Assembly (NCBI GenBank): GCA_013399875.1
Contig: VXAZ01006779.1
Span: 586,554 to 650,553, forward strand
Direction: 5' to 3'
DNA from: Gymnorhina tibicen
Lineage: Eukaryota; Chordata; Aves; Passeriformes; Artamidae
Length of the DNA: 64,000 bases
Shown here: in pieces, positions 24,699-35,224 of the stretch
Numbering within the stretch: the first letter of the stretch is position 1
Layout: the number at the start of each line of letters is the position of its first letter
Position numbers and translations under genes: made by a program
Notes under the pieces: generated by a model
Told to the model about the DNA's origin: nothing
Database searches by the model: none
Seen by the model: the letters and a program-made list of their open reading frames with translations, nothing else

Positions 24699-27600
24699 AA
24701 AAACAGGCATACAGGCCTAAGAAAGGAACAGAAAATCCTTCCTATGTAGGTGCTTCACCATACCATTATTACTTTAATTTAATCCAAAACAGCAGTCTTC
24801 TATTCACAGAACTCAGTGAGCTCTGATACAGTGTAAGATTAAAAGTCATTGACATGAAGAAGAACCACAATCTATGTTTCATCATTTATTATGGTAATAA
24901 ATGGATGGTTTATGACAACAATAAATGATGGAGCCATTGCTCCATCTACACATAGACAAAAGAGGAAAAGTTGAAATATGAGTAACCCTATTTATGCTTC
25001 ATAGTTTCCTTGCCACAGAAACCTGGTAAAGGCTTCAGTCAGTCCTGTATATAGCAAATCAACCAACGTTTTATCCCCCTCCAGTCTTGTTAGGGTAAAG
25101 ATCCTGTTGTCAGGAGCAGTCTAAAATGACAGATAGCAAGGGCAGTTTGTGTGCATCAAGCTGAATGATAATTCAGGCTGGTGTAGCACATGGATATCAT
25201 TAAATTAGTTGTAAGGCTGTTCTGCCTTGTTCATCTTTACTGCATACAAATCTAAAAACCTCAGTGGTGGTTACGTAATATGGGATATATATTTTTCCTT
25301 GATAGTTTTCACAGAGTGTACATACAGGCCATAGTCATGAAAGAGATTAAGCTCTTTTTTTATAGCAGATAACAATCCAGAATTCCTTTACAACATTGCT
25401 CTTGCCACAGCCTTCAATGACAATTTTAACTTGAAGCTTCACTGAAGCAAAAATGAGACCAAAAAATGTTTTCACTTCTAATATTTAATGTGTAGGATTT
25501 AGAAAACTTCCAAAGGATCTGCGAATCTAATGTAATCTTCAGTAAATTATAAGCAAAGAATTAAAAAATGAAAGAATTGCAAGATGAGAGCTTGAGAATA
25601 AATCAGAATTAATTACATGAACAACTGAATGAATTGACTAAATTTAAAGACACAATTCTGTGAAAAATTATGCTGAAAATTAAATTGCTCACTGAAATAG
25701 AAGCAGCTCCCTAGAGGGTGCATATGTTGTGCAATAATATCCTGGAAAGCACCAATGAAAAATGTCTTTGACTTACTCAATAGATTCATGTATATGGAGA
25801 ACCAGTTTGATTATTTTGCTGACTGAACTTTTAGTAATTTTTGTGGCTTGTCTCAGTACTGAAGTGTCAACATGCAACTTTGGGAAAGTAGGATGGATCA
25901 TTAGCAGGATTCTTGACTAAATTCAGATTAATTTGATGAAACTCCCTGTTAAAGGTCATCAGCATAAATGCCCAGGATGCCTTAACTTCTGCTTTTCATG
26001 GCTCTGCTAAGCATGCACATTTCATATTGCATAGTGCTTTTAAGAAATAAAAAAATGCCAATGAAGCTGGCAAATGTTCTGAAATATAAAATATTACTTG
26101 TCTACTCTGTTAGATTTAGTAATATAGTCCTAATGCTGTTTTGGAGTAGGTTTGTATGCTTGGATATGTAGAGGGACACAGAAATTTTCTGACAAAACAT
26201 GTTTATAGCTGAATTGAAAAAGTAGTTAAAGAACAAATGCATCATAAGCTGTTCCACAAAGTTGCCTGTTTGTTTCTTTCTATGGCTAATTCTTTTTTCT
26301 CTTTCATGTATCTTAATATGCATAAATGTGTAGTATTTATTTACGTATGTATCTACATCTGTGTATCTTCACTGTATAAAAACAAAGAAGGCAGTATTTA
26401 AAGACCACAAGATAGTTTTGATCTGTAAGTATAACAAATAAATTGAAAACAAAACAAAGCAAAAATGAAGCCTAATGAATTTGAAGTGGTGAAAAGAATC
26501 TAAGTGAAGCAAAGTCTTGTTGATTGTTGTTATAAGAAAAAGGAGAAGAAAAATCAATAATAGACAATAATATGTAGATAAAACCTTTTGGAAAGAAAAT
26601 GTGGTTTTGAGCTTCTAAGAGAGTATTCTGTAAATAGTTATGAACAACAAAATTTGAAGTTATTAAGCAGTAGCCGAATTTTCCACTAGCACTTAATTCC
26701 CTGGTTATTTTTAGGTGTATTATATCTTATGAGGGCTGTGTCTCGGAGACTGGGGAACAGCACAATAAATGGAGAAGGATTCATGTTCTAACATACAGAG
26801 TTCATGTTTCTACAGAATAGGAGTCATCCCTTCAGCATGTTCTGAATTGTTTTCCTCTTCCAACATAACATTTCTTTTGCTCCGGATATCAGATTCTAGC
26901 TCTTCTTTTAGATAAGATAACAGAAAAGAAAGAAATGAAGCATGAGAGGGGCAGGCAGGAGGAAGACCTGCAGGAGGAAGATCTGCTGTTGTTATAAGGA
27001 CTGTCTGATGCTATAATGAAGGATCACAGGAGAGGGTGCCAAACTTTCTTTTATTACTTTCAGGACATGAAGTTTGGCAGAGCAGACAAGATGACAAAAA
27101 TCTTCCACGCCTATACAAAAGTCCTCTTTTTTTCATGTCAAGGCTCTAGAGGAAAGAAGTTCATGAGAGATAAAATAAAAATGATCAAAAGATAAAATAA
27201 TACAGAAATTTAAATATTGAAGTAAGCAAGGATTGTAGCGTTTTGGGAACCAAGGTTTGGATTTTAATTAATAATTAATATGGGCACAGATGTAGCTGTA
27301 TCATTTGTCCTGTGTTTTAAGACCAGTAGAATAATAATTGTAAAAGTTTTGTTCCAAGTCTTGTGCAATTGGCAGATGGAAGCTGCTGAGATCTGTAATG
27401 CCCTTGAAAAAGTCCTTGATGAAGCAACCTTTACTAGAGGCATTAAGGTAGGCATTATTAGTAAAAGTGGTGTGTAATTCTAGTGATTGAAGCATGATCC
27501 TTGACAGTTTTTCTGCTCTGGTCTCTGGTTCTTCTTATCAGACATGAGCAAGCTGAGCTAGGCTATGGGTCACTTCTGAGGAATGATTCAGAATTCAGAT

Positions 27601-29170
27601 TCAAAATACATTGGCTCTGTTGCACGGGTGAGTAAGAAATCTATATCTAAAAATTCAGAATAAGGACTTTATGACACCTAGGTAGGACAATTCGTTGACC
27701 TTACTCAGAAGTTGAAGTTTGGATGCATCTGATTATACTGGAGGAGGAATAAATTGACATAAGAATGGTGAGGAAGCAAAGCATTCAGTCCCAATTAAAA
27801 TAGTTCATTCTTTTGTAACTAGATAGCTTGAAATAACCAAGATTTGCAGGTTTCAGTTCACTGACATAAGAGTGAGAAAAACCTTTGTTATTCCTGGATA
27901 GTAAGATTTCATAGCTCTTTAACCTTACTAACTGTTCCTGTGTCTTTCAGATGAAATCAACACAGATTTGTAGTAAAACATGGTTGAGCCAAAAGGAAAT
28001 TAATTAAATTCCATGAACAAACTTTTTCTCACTTTGTTTTTTGAGGAGTTGCTGATGACACTGGAAACAAGGTTTACTTCTGTTTTAGGAAATAGTTTGG
28101 TTTTTACAATCATTTGTATGATCTATACGAAATAAAATGCTGTGTAATATTATATGTAGTGACAGCAGCCATGGGTTTACAGTGAGTCACCCATTTTATA
28201 ATGGTGCTTCTGTGTGGATTAAGTGCTTTGCAATTCTGAAAAATTTATGCTAATGCAAGCAAACACATCAGTTTCCTTCCTGGGTCATAATCAAAGGAAT
28301 CATAAATAAGAGGAATGCATAATGCAACTTGGAGCTGAGCAAGGGGTTGCTATCTGACTCCCTTCCTATTTATAGGCAACCTGCATAAAGGGGGTCATGG
28401 CAAAGATTATGGTCTTGATCAGTTTTCTCCTTGATCAACATATAGCTGGTGAGTTGTAGTTGTGAAAGCAATCTATGACACTTAAAATTATACTGTAGTC
28501 GGCACAGGATGTTACCTTTGCATGAAGTTCCACATGTGAGAAAAGATTCTGTTGCTTGGCACTTGATTCTATTTCAAACTTCTCCCTGGAAGGTTGTGGA
28601 GTGTTTTAATGTCACAGTTTGGGCTTAAATTCAAAATACTTACCTTTAAGGTTGTGGTGTGGTTGTTTCAATAGCTTGATATTTCCCTGAATACTTAGTT
28701 GGATATGTTGAATGTTAGAGAGAAGGCTAAGTGGTATATTCTGTATCAAAAATTGCTCTGAAACTGAAAATGAAGCCATGTAATGGCAATGAACTTACAC
28801 ACGTGCAGAGTTGTTGTTTTCTTTGTTGATGGTTTTGGTGATTTTCTTTGTGTTTGGTTCTTTGGGGTATTTTTCTGGGGGGCAGACTGGGGGTTGGAAC
28901 TGGATGAATACAGTTGGGCACAACTTCTCCTATGCTGGGTTGTACAGATCTCTTTCAGGTAAGCACCAAAAAACTCATTAAATTATTCTTGTCTTCCTGA
29001 AGCAGATTCATTTAAGGTCACATGAAGAGAAAGAAGCTTGGGTTTCTGGTTTTAATTATGGATAATTTAACCCATGTAAATATCAATCAGGAAGAATAAT
29101 GTCCAGAATGCCTATGTGATGTTTGTCTCAGAAATAGTCTAAAAAGTCTTTCTTACTGCAAGTAACTTAA
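24699..29170. other. AT-rich stretch without a gene
   Basis: No gene supported. It holds a 15-bp tandem duplication at 26955-26984 (GCAGGAGGAAGAYCT twice), several A/T-rich runs, and a G/T-rich tract at about 28810-28885. A 19-base stretch at 28888-28906 resembles a CR1 3' block but is too short to call. Confidence 0.5.
26955..26984 (+). repeat. 15-bp tandem duplication
   Basis: Two adjacent copies of a purine-rich 15-mer (GCAGGAGGAAGACCT and GCAGGAGGAAGATCT) differ at one base. No function is apparent. Confidence 0.9.
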
Positions 29171-29291
29171 TGTTGCCTTTCCCTGGGCTTAGAATTAAAA
29201 GCCAAACACGGTTAGAGGGGAAAAAAGGGTTTTACCTCTGTATTTATTCAAGGATCCTTTGGTGCATCACATCCAGGTATAAAGCACCCCT

Positions 29292-29425
29292 GAATGCACA
29301 CCAGAAATGCACACCCGGAAGTGCCCACCAGGATGCCCACCCCAAGAATGCACCAGGGTGCATCCCCCGAACAGTGCACGGCAGTGCTCAATGCACACAC
29401 ACATGCACAAAAATGCACCCCCACA
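29292..29425. repeat. Degenerate GCAC-rich minisatellite-like tract within the LTR
   Basis: About ten irregular units built on AATGCACAC / ATGCCCACC / ATGCACC spaced 10-17 bases apart. It is strongly C-rich on the plus strand. It occupies the promoter-proximal part of the LTR on the minus strand, ahead of the AATAAA signal, so it could hold repeated protein-binding sites. That role is inference. Confidence 0.7.
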
Positions 29426-29724
29426 ATGATAGGCGTATACAATCATAGACCTTGCAAATTAGCATATCTATCAAAGATTCCCCAATGAGAGGCTCAAGAG
29501 AAGCCCCCGTCCTGAGGAACCTTCCCCCTGGGGGGGCCTATCTTAGATTACAGAATGTGTTCTGGAGAGGACTTTGGTGTCTGGGGCTTTCTGACCCAAC
29601 TGCGAGGTTTCCAAGATGTTTGGTCTCTTGGCTTAAGGAACTTTGGGTCTAAGCTAGTTATCAGACTTGGGAATTACAAGTATGTGGGCTAAAAGCACTA
29701 AGGATACATGCAAAGCTGTATGAA

Positions 29725-29763
29725 AGGGTATATGAGAAGTGTATATGAGAGGGGTATATGAAA
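29725..29763. repeat. Short tandem GTATATGAGA-type repeat within the LTR
   Basis: Three to four copies of a GTATATGARAR motif, 12-14 bases apart, lie in the U3 side of the minus-strand LTR. Copies are imperfect. Confidence 0.7.
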
Positions 29764-30430
29764 AAGCAAAAAATCATCATGGCATCATTAGTATCTAAGC
29801 AAACAAGTCTCTGGTCATCACAAAAGTCAAAGTTTTTTAGGAATCATGAAGAGATCAGGTAATATTTTGACAACACATCAAAAGACACAAAGTAGGTGGC
29901 TTAATAAACAATGATACAAAATATTTTGGGGAGGAAAATACATATGTCTTCGAAGCATCCTGTTAGATTGTTGGCTTTCATAAGACTGAAACATTCTGGA
30001 ATCTTCCATACTGCCTATCAAAATCGTATAAAAACACTGATTAGAGAAGCTTGTTATTCCATACTGGATAACTTCAGAAAGTGCATTAACTTCTTCATTT
30101 GGGGGAACTACTGGATTGCGCTTTTTAGTTAATAAGTAAGACAGTACAAATAAATCTATCATCTTATCTCTGGAAAAGATCAAATCAAGTAATGAAAACT
30201 GGGTTTCCCTGTAAACCATCTTGGAATTATAATGCACCTTCTTATGCCAGTCAAAGTGATGCGTGCAAACTTGATGGTTCAAAAAATACAATTAATCGTG
30301 ACTATTATATTTTATATTTTTCCCTGTGCTTAGTAAACAAAAGCTAAATCTACAGAAATAAATTTCCCTGGTGTACATTTATTTCTGGGGCAGAGTATAA
30401 TTTTCCCCCAGTGATCGATAATATGTCTAT

Positions 30431-30512
30431 ATCTCTATCTCTATCTCTATCTCTATCTCTATCTCTATCTCTATCTCTATCTCTATCTCTATCTCTATCT
30501 CTATCTCTATCT
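30431..30512. repeat. (ATCTCT)n hexanucleotide microsatellite
   Basis: Thirteen uninterrupted ATCTCT units plus ATCT form a pure array of 82 bases. Imperfect ATCTAT/ATCTGT units flank it on both sides (about 30420-30537). One strand is pyrimidine-rich. Confidence 0.97.
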
Positions 30513-32204
30513 ATATATCTATCTGTATCTGTATATCTCCACCCTTGCTATCTTTTTTACTGAGTTGTCTACATAATTTCTGCACCTTAATGTTGTTTAT
30601 ATAGGTTAACCTATTCAAGCATATATATAATCATTGTCTTCAGGCCTTCTAAAAATTGGAAATCACAAAAGGAGATCTTTTTGAAGCAGTGGTCCATTAG
30701 CCACTGTTAATTAGGATATCTTTTGAGATTTCACTCATATATTGCCCGTGGTTTGAGTTTTCTGCCCACATAGTATTTATTGAAAAAAACAAAGTGTTGC
30801 AAATTATGCTGAAGTTACATGAGAAATACAGGTGTGACAGCATACCTCTGAGTAGAGGCTTGGGTTTCTTCTTTGTTTTTTAAAAACCCCAACTGTATGA
30901 AAACTATTAGAAAATGTGGAGGAGGTTTGGGAAAAAAAAGTCTATTCTGTTCTGGTAATTATATGGACAACAAATAATGAGCAACCCTAATGTGAAGCAA
31001 ATCCTGAAGAAAATCTCAATACAAGCGAGGACACATACACCAAAGGCACCATGGTGTTTATTGTTTCAGGCTCCCATCTCAAATTTTACTAAATCACTTC
31101 TGCCCTTTGAGTGGCATTCTCCTGGAATTGCCTGGCAAAAGCCCACTTGGTATAGACTGGGAAAGATAACCTGTATGGATTTTCTCATTGGCTTTTCTAA
31201 GTGGCATAGTCTCGTTGCTAAAAGTGATTTTACACTATTGAGAAAAGTAAGCAAAAGGGACTAAATTACCGGGAATGTTTCAGCCTTTAGTGACAGAACT
31301 ATTTTCCGCTGGGGACCTTCCACTTTCTCAGAAGCAGTACCTGGAACAGATAAGAATTTAATTCTATTGCTAAGGTTGCAGTTAATAATACAGGTAATAA
31401 TTACAGCAGTGAAGTTAATGATCTCATTTTGTGCAGTCCTAGATACTGTAAAATGCTGCTATAACCTGGAAACACCAGATACTTGGTAATAGATTTCCTT
31501 AAGCTTGTCTTGGGTAGACAGGAAGAGAAACACTGAATATAAACTTGGATTTTTAGTACAAGAATTGTGTTATGATTATAAAAGTGAAGTCTCATGGACA
31601 ATAATGTTTTTCCATTTATACCTGTAATTTCAGGCTAAGCATCTTCACAAATACCTGTCTCAGTCCTATTTTAGAAAAAAAATTACATTTTAGATGGGTT
31701 ATGCCAATTTTTCAAAAATAGTGTCTTAATTTGGTTTTCGTTTTAGAGCATGCCATCTCTTAAAAAACTGTGTTTTATCCAGGAGGGTAATTTTGGCAAT
31801 ATTCATGCCTCTCCTTTTTTTTTATTTTTTATTGTTTAATCTGATTCATATGATCAGGAACTACCAGAGGTTCCAAGCAATGTTCAAGGATCAGTGTTGA
31901 TATAGATAAGCATATGTAATACTACATTATTTAGTTGTCCTTAATATTAAAAAAAGATGTTGAAGTCATGAGAAATGCCTGTGCTGACTTGCACCAAAAC
32001 CTTTGGATGTGATTCTTTGAGGGAAAAGAAGGTAGTTTGGAATACTGCAATTTCCATATGGATAAACAAGACCAGAATCCTACCTATCTCAATATGTTAC
32101 TGCCAAAATGAAGCTCTCATAACAGTGAATCTGGCTTAGAAAATCATGAGATTAAATTAAAAAACAGAAGACAGGAAGTAGAAGAATTAAATAGACATTG
32201 TACT

Positions 32205-32345
32205 TGCATATATATATATATGTGTGTGTGCACGTGTGTGTACATACGATATACATTATATATTATGTGTAATTATGTATGTACACATACTTATATAATG
32301 TACATAATATATAATGCGTATACATATATATAGGTATACATTAGA
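32205..32345. repeat. (TA)n/(TG)n alternating purine-pyrimidine tract
   Basis: Mixed TATA, TGTG and TACA runs extend over about 140 bases, including GTGTGTGTGCACGTGTGTG. Alternating purine-pyrimidine order favours Z-DNA or cruciform formation. No gene signal nearby. Confidence 0.85.
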
Positions 32346-33614
32346 AAATGTTACATATTCTCTAAAATACATTTTAGAGTTTGTGATAATTAGCCTTTAG
32401 TTTTGGGAATGAAATTTAAACTTCTAAACAATTTTTTTCTCCAATTGATTCTTCAGAAACTCTTCCAAAAAAAAAAGTAAAAAATTTTGTTCACAAAAGT
32501 AATTAGATGCCTTAATAAGCTTTCTCAAGAAATATACTTATGCGTTGTAATAAGTAGGAAGATATGTTCTGTGTTTCATGAGAGCGAAAATAAAAATAGA
32601 AAATTGTCATTTTTATCTTCACACTTTTATCGTATATATGGTGAAAAAAATTCTGTCCAAATGAGTATATGCTAATATACTATAAGCTTTCAGTTCGATA
32701 AAGCAACTTTGTACAGATTTAAATCCTACTAAAATAAATATACATTCTGTCTGTTAAACTGCTCCTTCTGGTGCCTGAACAGAGGCACCAGGCATGAGGA
32801 GAAGCAGAAGAAAGTTGAAGTGAACTGGTCAAGGGTAAACAGCTAGGCAGGAGTGGAACAAAATCCCTTATAATCTTAAAATTTTATTCTGTACTCTGGT
32901 TTGAACCATGTACCTATTCCCTCCAAAGTGAAAGGCCAAGAAGTAAATCAGTGCCTTCACCTGAAAATAACAGAATAAAAAGAAAGTAAAAAGGCTGAAA
33001 GGAAGACAATGAGTGTTAAGAATTGAAGAAAAACAAGTATTTCTAGCAGAGCTAGGCCTAGATTTCTATTGAAAGATTATACTTTCTCTTTTCCTTAAGA
33101 ATTTTTGAATTACATTCTTCATTATAGTAAGACAAGAATTTAGACAATAACCAGAAATAGCCAGATACATAACAAACATTCTATGTGGTCTCAGTCCATA
33201 TATTAAATGTTTTATTGTTTATAAATATCTAATGCTTCTGTTCTTATGATGATTGTCTGAGACAACTGAGGCAATATGGGTTAACCTGAGCTGCTATTAG
33301 GTGCATGGGGCTCCAGGGAATTTGTCACTTTTTCTACAAAACCCTAAAAATGAGAATTTTTGGTGTTAGATTTTGTTTGGGTTCTTTTTTAATTTTCTGA
33401 AGGATTACTATGGCACAGGCATATTAATTTTAGGAGATGTGCTTCTTGGAAATGTCTTTCTGAGACAGGTGAGAAAGTATTCAACAGGTTTTTTGACAAA
33501 GATTTATTAAACCATGTTATTTACTTGCACATATTTTCATGTGTATATACATATAATTGTACATATAGGATAGATATAGGTTATGTGTATCTATATCGAA
33601 TACAATATTCCTAT

Positions 33615-34110
33615 TGTGCCAGGTGCAGGTCCCAGGTGCTGGCAGGAGCCTGTGAGGCTGTGAGGAGAGGCTGGCACTGCCCTGTGCTATATGCAGCCAG
33701 CTCCAAGACAAGGCCCAGGCTGAAGCAGAGAAGGTCATGAGGAGGAGGGAGCAACAGAGAGCAACTGTGACAGACTGACTGCAGCCCCTGAATCCCCATC
33801 CCTTTAAGCTGCTCATGGAGGAGCAGGAGGTAGAGGAATTGGGAGTGAAGGGGTGAAGGTCAGCCTGGGGAGAAGTTGGAGGAGGAAGGTATTTTAGATT
33901 TTGCCTTTGTTACTCACCATCAGGTTGTGTATGGACAATATATTAAATTAATTTTCCCCAAATCAGGACTGTTTTGCATATGGTGGCAATTGACCAGCAA
34001 TCTCCGTGTCTTTATCTCAATCTACGAGCTCTTCTGTCTTATTTTCCCCCCCTGTCCTGTTGAAGGGAGTGAGAGATTGTCTGGATGCTTTCCAAAGTCA
34101 ACCCATCACA
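33615..34110 (+). mobile_element. Solo-type LTR of an endogenous retrovirus (ERVL-like)
   Basis: The segment is GC-richer than its flanks and matches an LTR type common in birds. In order it has 'GCCAGGTGCAGGTCCCAG', a purine-rich 'GAGGAGCAGGAGGTAGAGG' block, the 'GGAGTGAAGGGGTGAAGGT' block, 'TATTAAATTAATTTTCCCC', 'GACTGTTTTGCATATGG', 'CTTTATCTCAATCTACGAGC' and a CCC-rich block. It ends in 'AGTCAACCCATCACA'. The 3' end (…CACA) is clear; the 5' end is set at a TGTG at 33615 and could lie further left. No second LTR or proviral coding sequence is seen. It shares the TTATCTCAA(Y)C block with the LTR at 19166-19655, so the two belong to related families. No clear target duplication (CCTAT against TCTTT). 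Confidence 0.75.
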
Positions 34111-35224
34111 TCTTTGTAATGAAAACTAGTAATGGGAATAAAATATCAACCTGACAAATGTTTTAAAGGTTCATTTTAAAAGGCTAATTTCAATATCATA
34201 TTGGAGATACATGTTTTAAGTGAAGATCCTAGATAATCTATTTGCTGGCAATTATCTTCCAGTCTTCTGGTTGTCTCTGTGTACAAGGAGCTACAACAGA
34301 ACTTGTCATTTTGTGGAAAGCTGGAGGTGTCACAGCAGAATGAGGACCTGCCTGGATTGACAGTGTCATAACGACTTATGTCTTTGGATGTCTTTCCAGT
34401 GGTACTGGAGTTATCTGACTGTTGAAGGCAGTCTTGTTCAGAAAAGCTGTGTTGTTTTTGTTGGTGTCGCTGTGGTTGTCGTCGTTGTTGTTGTCGTTGT
34501 TGTTGTTGTTGAGGCACCTTCAGATTAAACACTCGTGTTGTCTTCCATCAGCTCTGTTGCTGGATACATTGAGGAATAAGCAGTAAATTGTATATACAGT
34601 CCCAACAAGGCTGTAGGTGATGGGGGAATAGAAACCACAAAATTATGGAAAGAACAGGGAAACGATAAAAGCACTTGTTCATACGGGGTAATTTATACAT
34701 TTATCCTTTTTCTTATAGCATATAATGAAAACCTCTGCAAACAATCTTCCAAATTATTACTGATGAGCTCTTAAATATTTAAATATTGCATATCTATTAC
34801 AGTCTGTAACCATTTGGGAAGAAATAAACCTTCCCAAATACTAGAGGGATAACTAGTTAAGTTATTCAGTAAAATATTCCGTGGTTTCCATAATTGTTAA
34901 GAACATAATACATTCATTAATTATATGACATTTTAATCTAAATTGGTGCTGCATAGTGTGACAGCTAAGTGCACATACATTTTAACAAAAAAAAGTCTCT
35001 GGCAGGAAAATCAGACCTATGCTAAGAAATTAACACAGGCCTATTAACCTGCTGATCTCTTGAAAATTATTGTTTTCCTTTGTACAGATCAAGAGACTAA
35101 TCTATAAACCTGCACATTAGGAATAAGACAAATGTTTCCTTTTTTTTCCTTTTAATTCATGAGTAGACTTGGCAGTAGATATCCAAGGCCCACTTCTGCC
35201 CGTTATTAGATAAAATCTTATAGC
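34111..35224. other. Unique-looking stretch with a triplet tract
   Basis: It holds the GTT-type triplet tract at 34449-34511 and otherwise AT-rich DNA without a supported gene. A 118-codon minus-strand open frame (34532-34176) reads through the tract and is discussed as a finding. Confidence 0.5.
34449..34511. repeat. Imperfect (GTT/GTC/GTG)n triplet tract
   Basis: About 20 triplets of GTT interrupted by GTC, GTG and a few other codons. The longest pure stretch is five to six GTT units at the right end. On the minus strand in one frame it reads mostly as glutamine codons with arginine (CAA, CAG, CGA). Confidence 0.93.

Larger units (their letters stand above)
29171..29875 (-). mobile_element. 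Solo LTR of an endogenous retrovirus
   Basis: Read on the minus strand, the element runs from TGTTG (complement of 29871-29875) to CAACA (complement of 29171-29175). That is the TG...CA end structure of an LTR with 5-bp perfect inverted ends, 705 bp in all. An AATAAA signal lies on the minus strand at 29248-29243, about 70-75 bp before the 3' end, the right place for R/U5. The body is GC-richer than its surroundings and has a degenerate GCAC-rich repeat at about 29292-29425. Downstream on the minus strand there is no TGG primer-binding site. Upstream of the 5' end there is no polypurine tract. It is therefore a solo LTR, not a provirus end. Flanking 4-6 bp do not form a clear target duplication. 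The family is not named. Confidence 0.72.
29876..33614. other. AT-rich stretch without a gene
   Basis: No gene supported. It contains the hexanucleotide microsatellite at 30431-30512 and an alternating purine-pyrimidine tract at 32205-32345. A 414-nt minus-strand open frame (29878-30291) abuts the LTR but has no recognisable domain and no coding-like composition. Confidence 0.5.

Noticed and set aside
28888..28906. Block resembling the CR1 3' end (GGGGTTGGAACTGGATGA)
   Set aside because: No octamer tail and no upstream CR1 sequence; a G/T tract precedes it.
29878..30291. 137-codon minus-strand open frame next to the 29-kb LTR, as possible proviral coding sequence
   Set aside because: No recognisable domain, no coding-like codon-position composition, and no polypurine tract between it and the LTR.
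33517..33816. 99-codon minus-strand frame
   Set aside because: It spans the 5' edge of the LTR at 33615 and has no family features.
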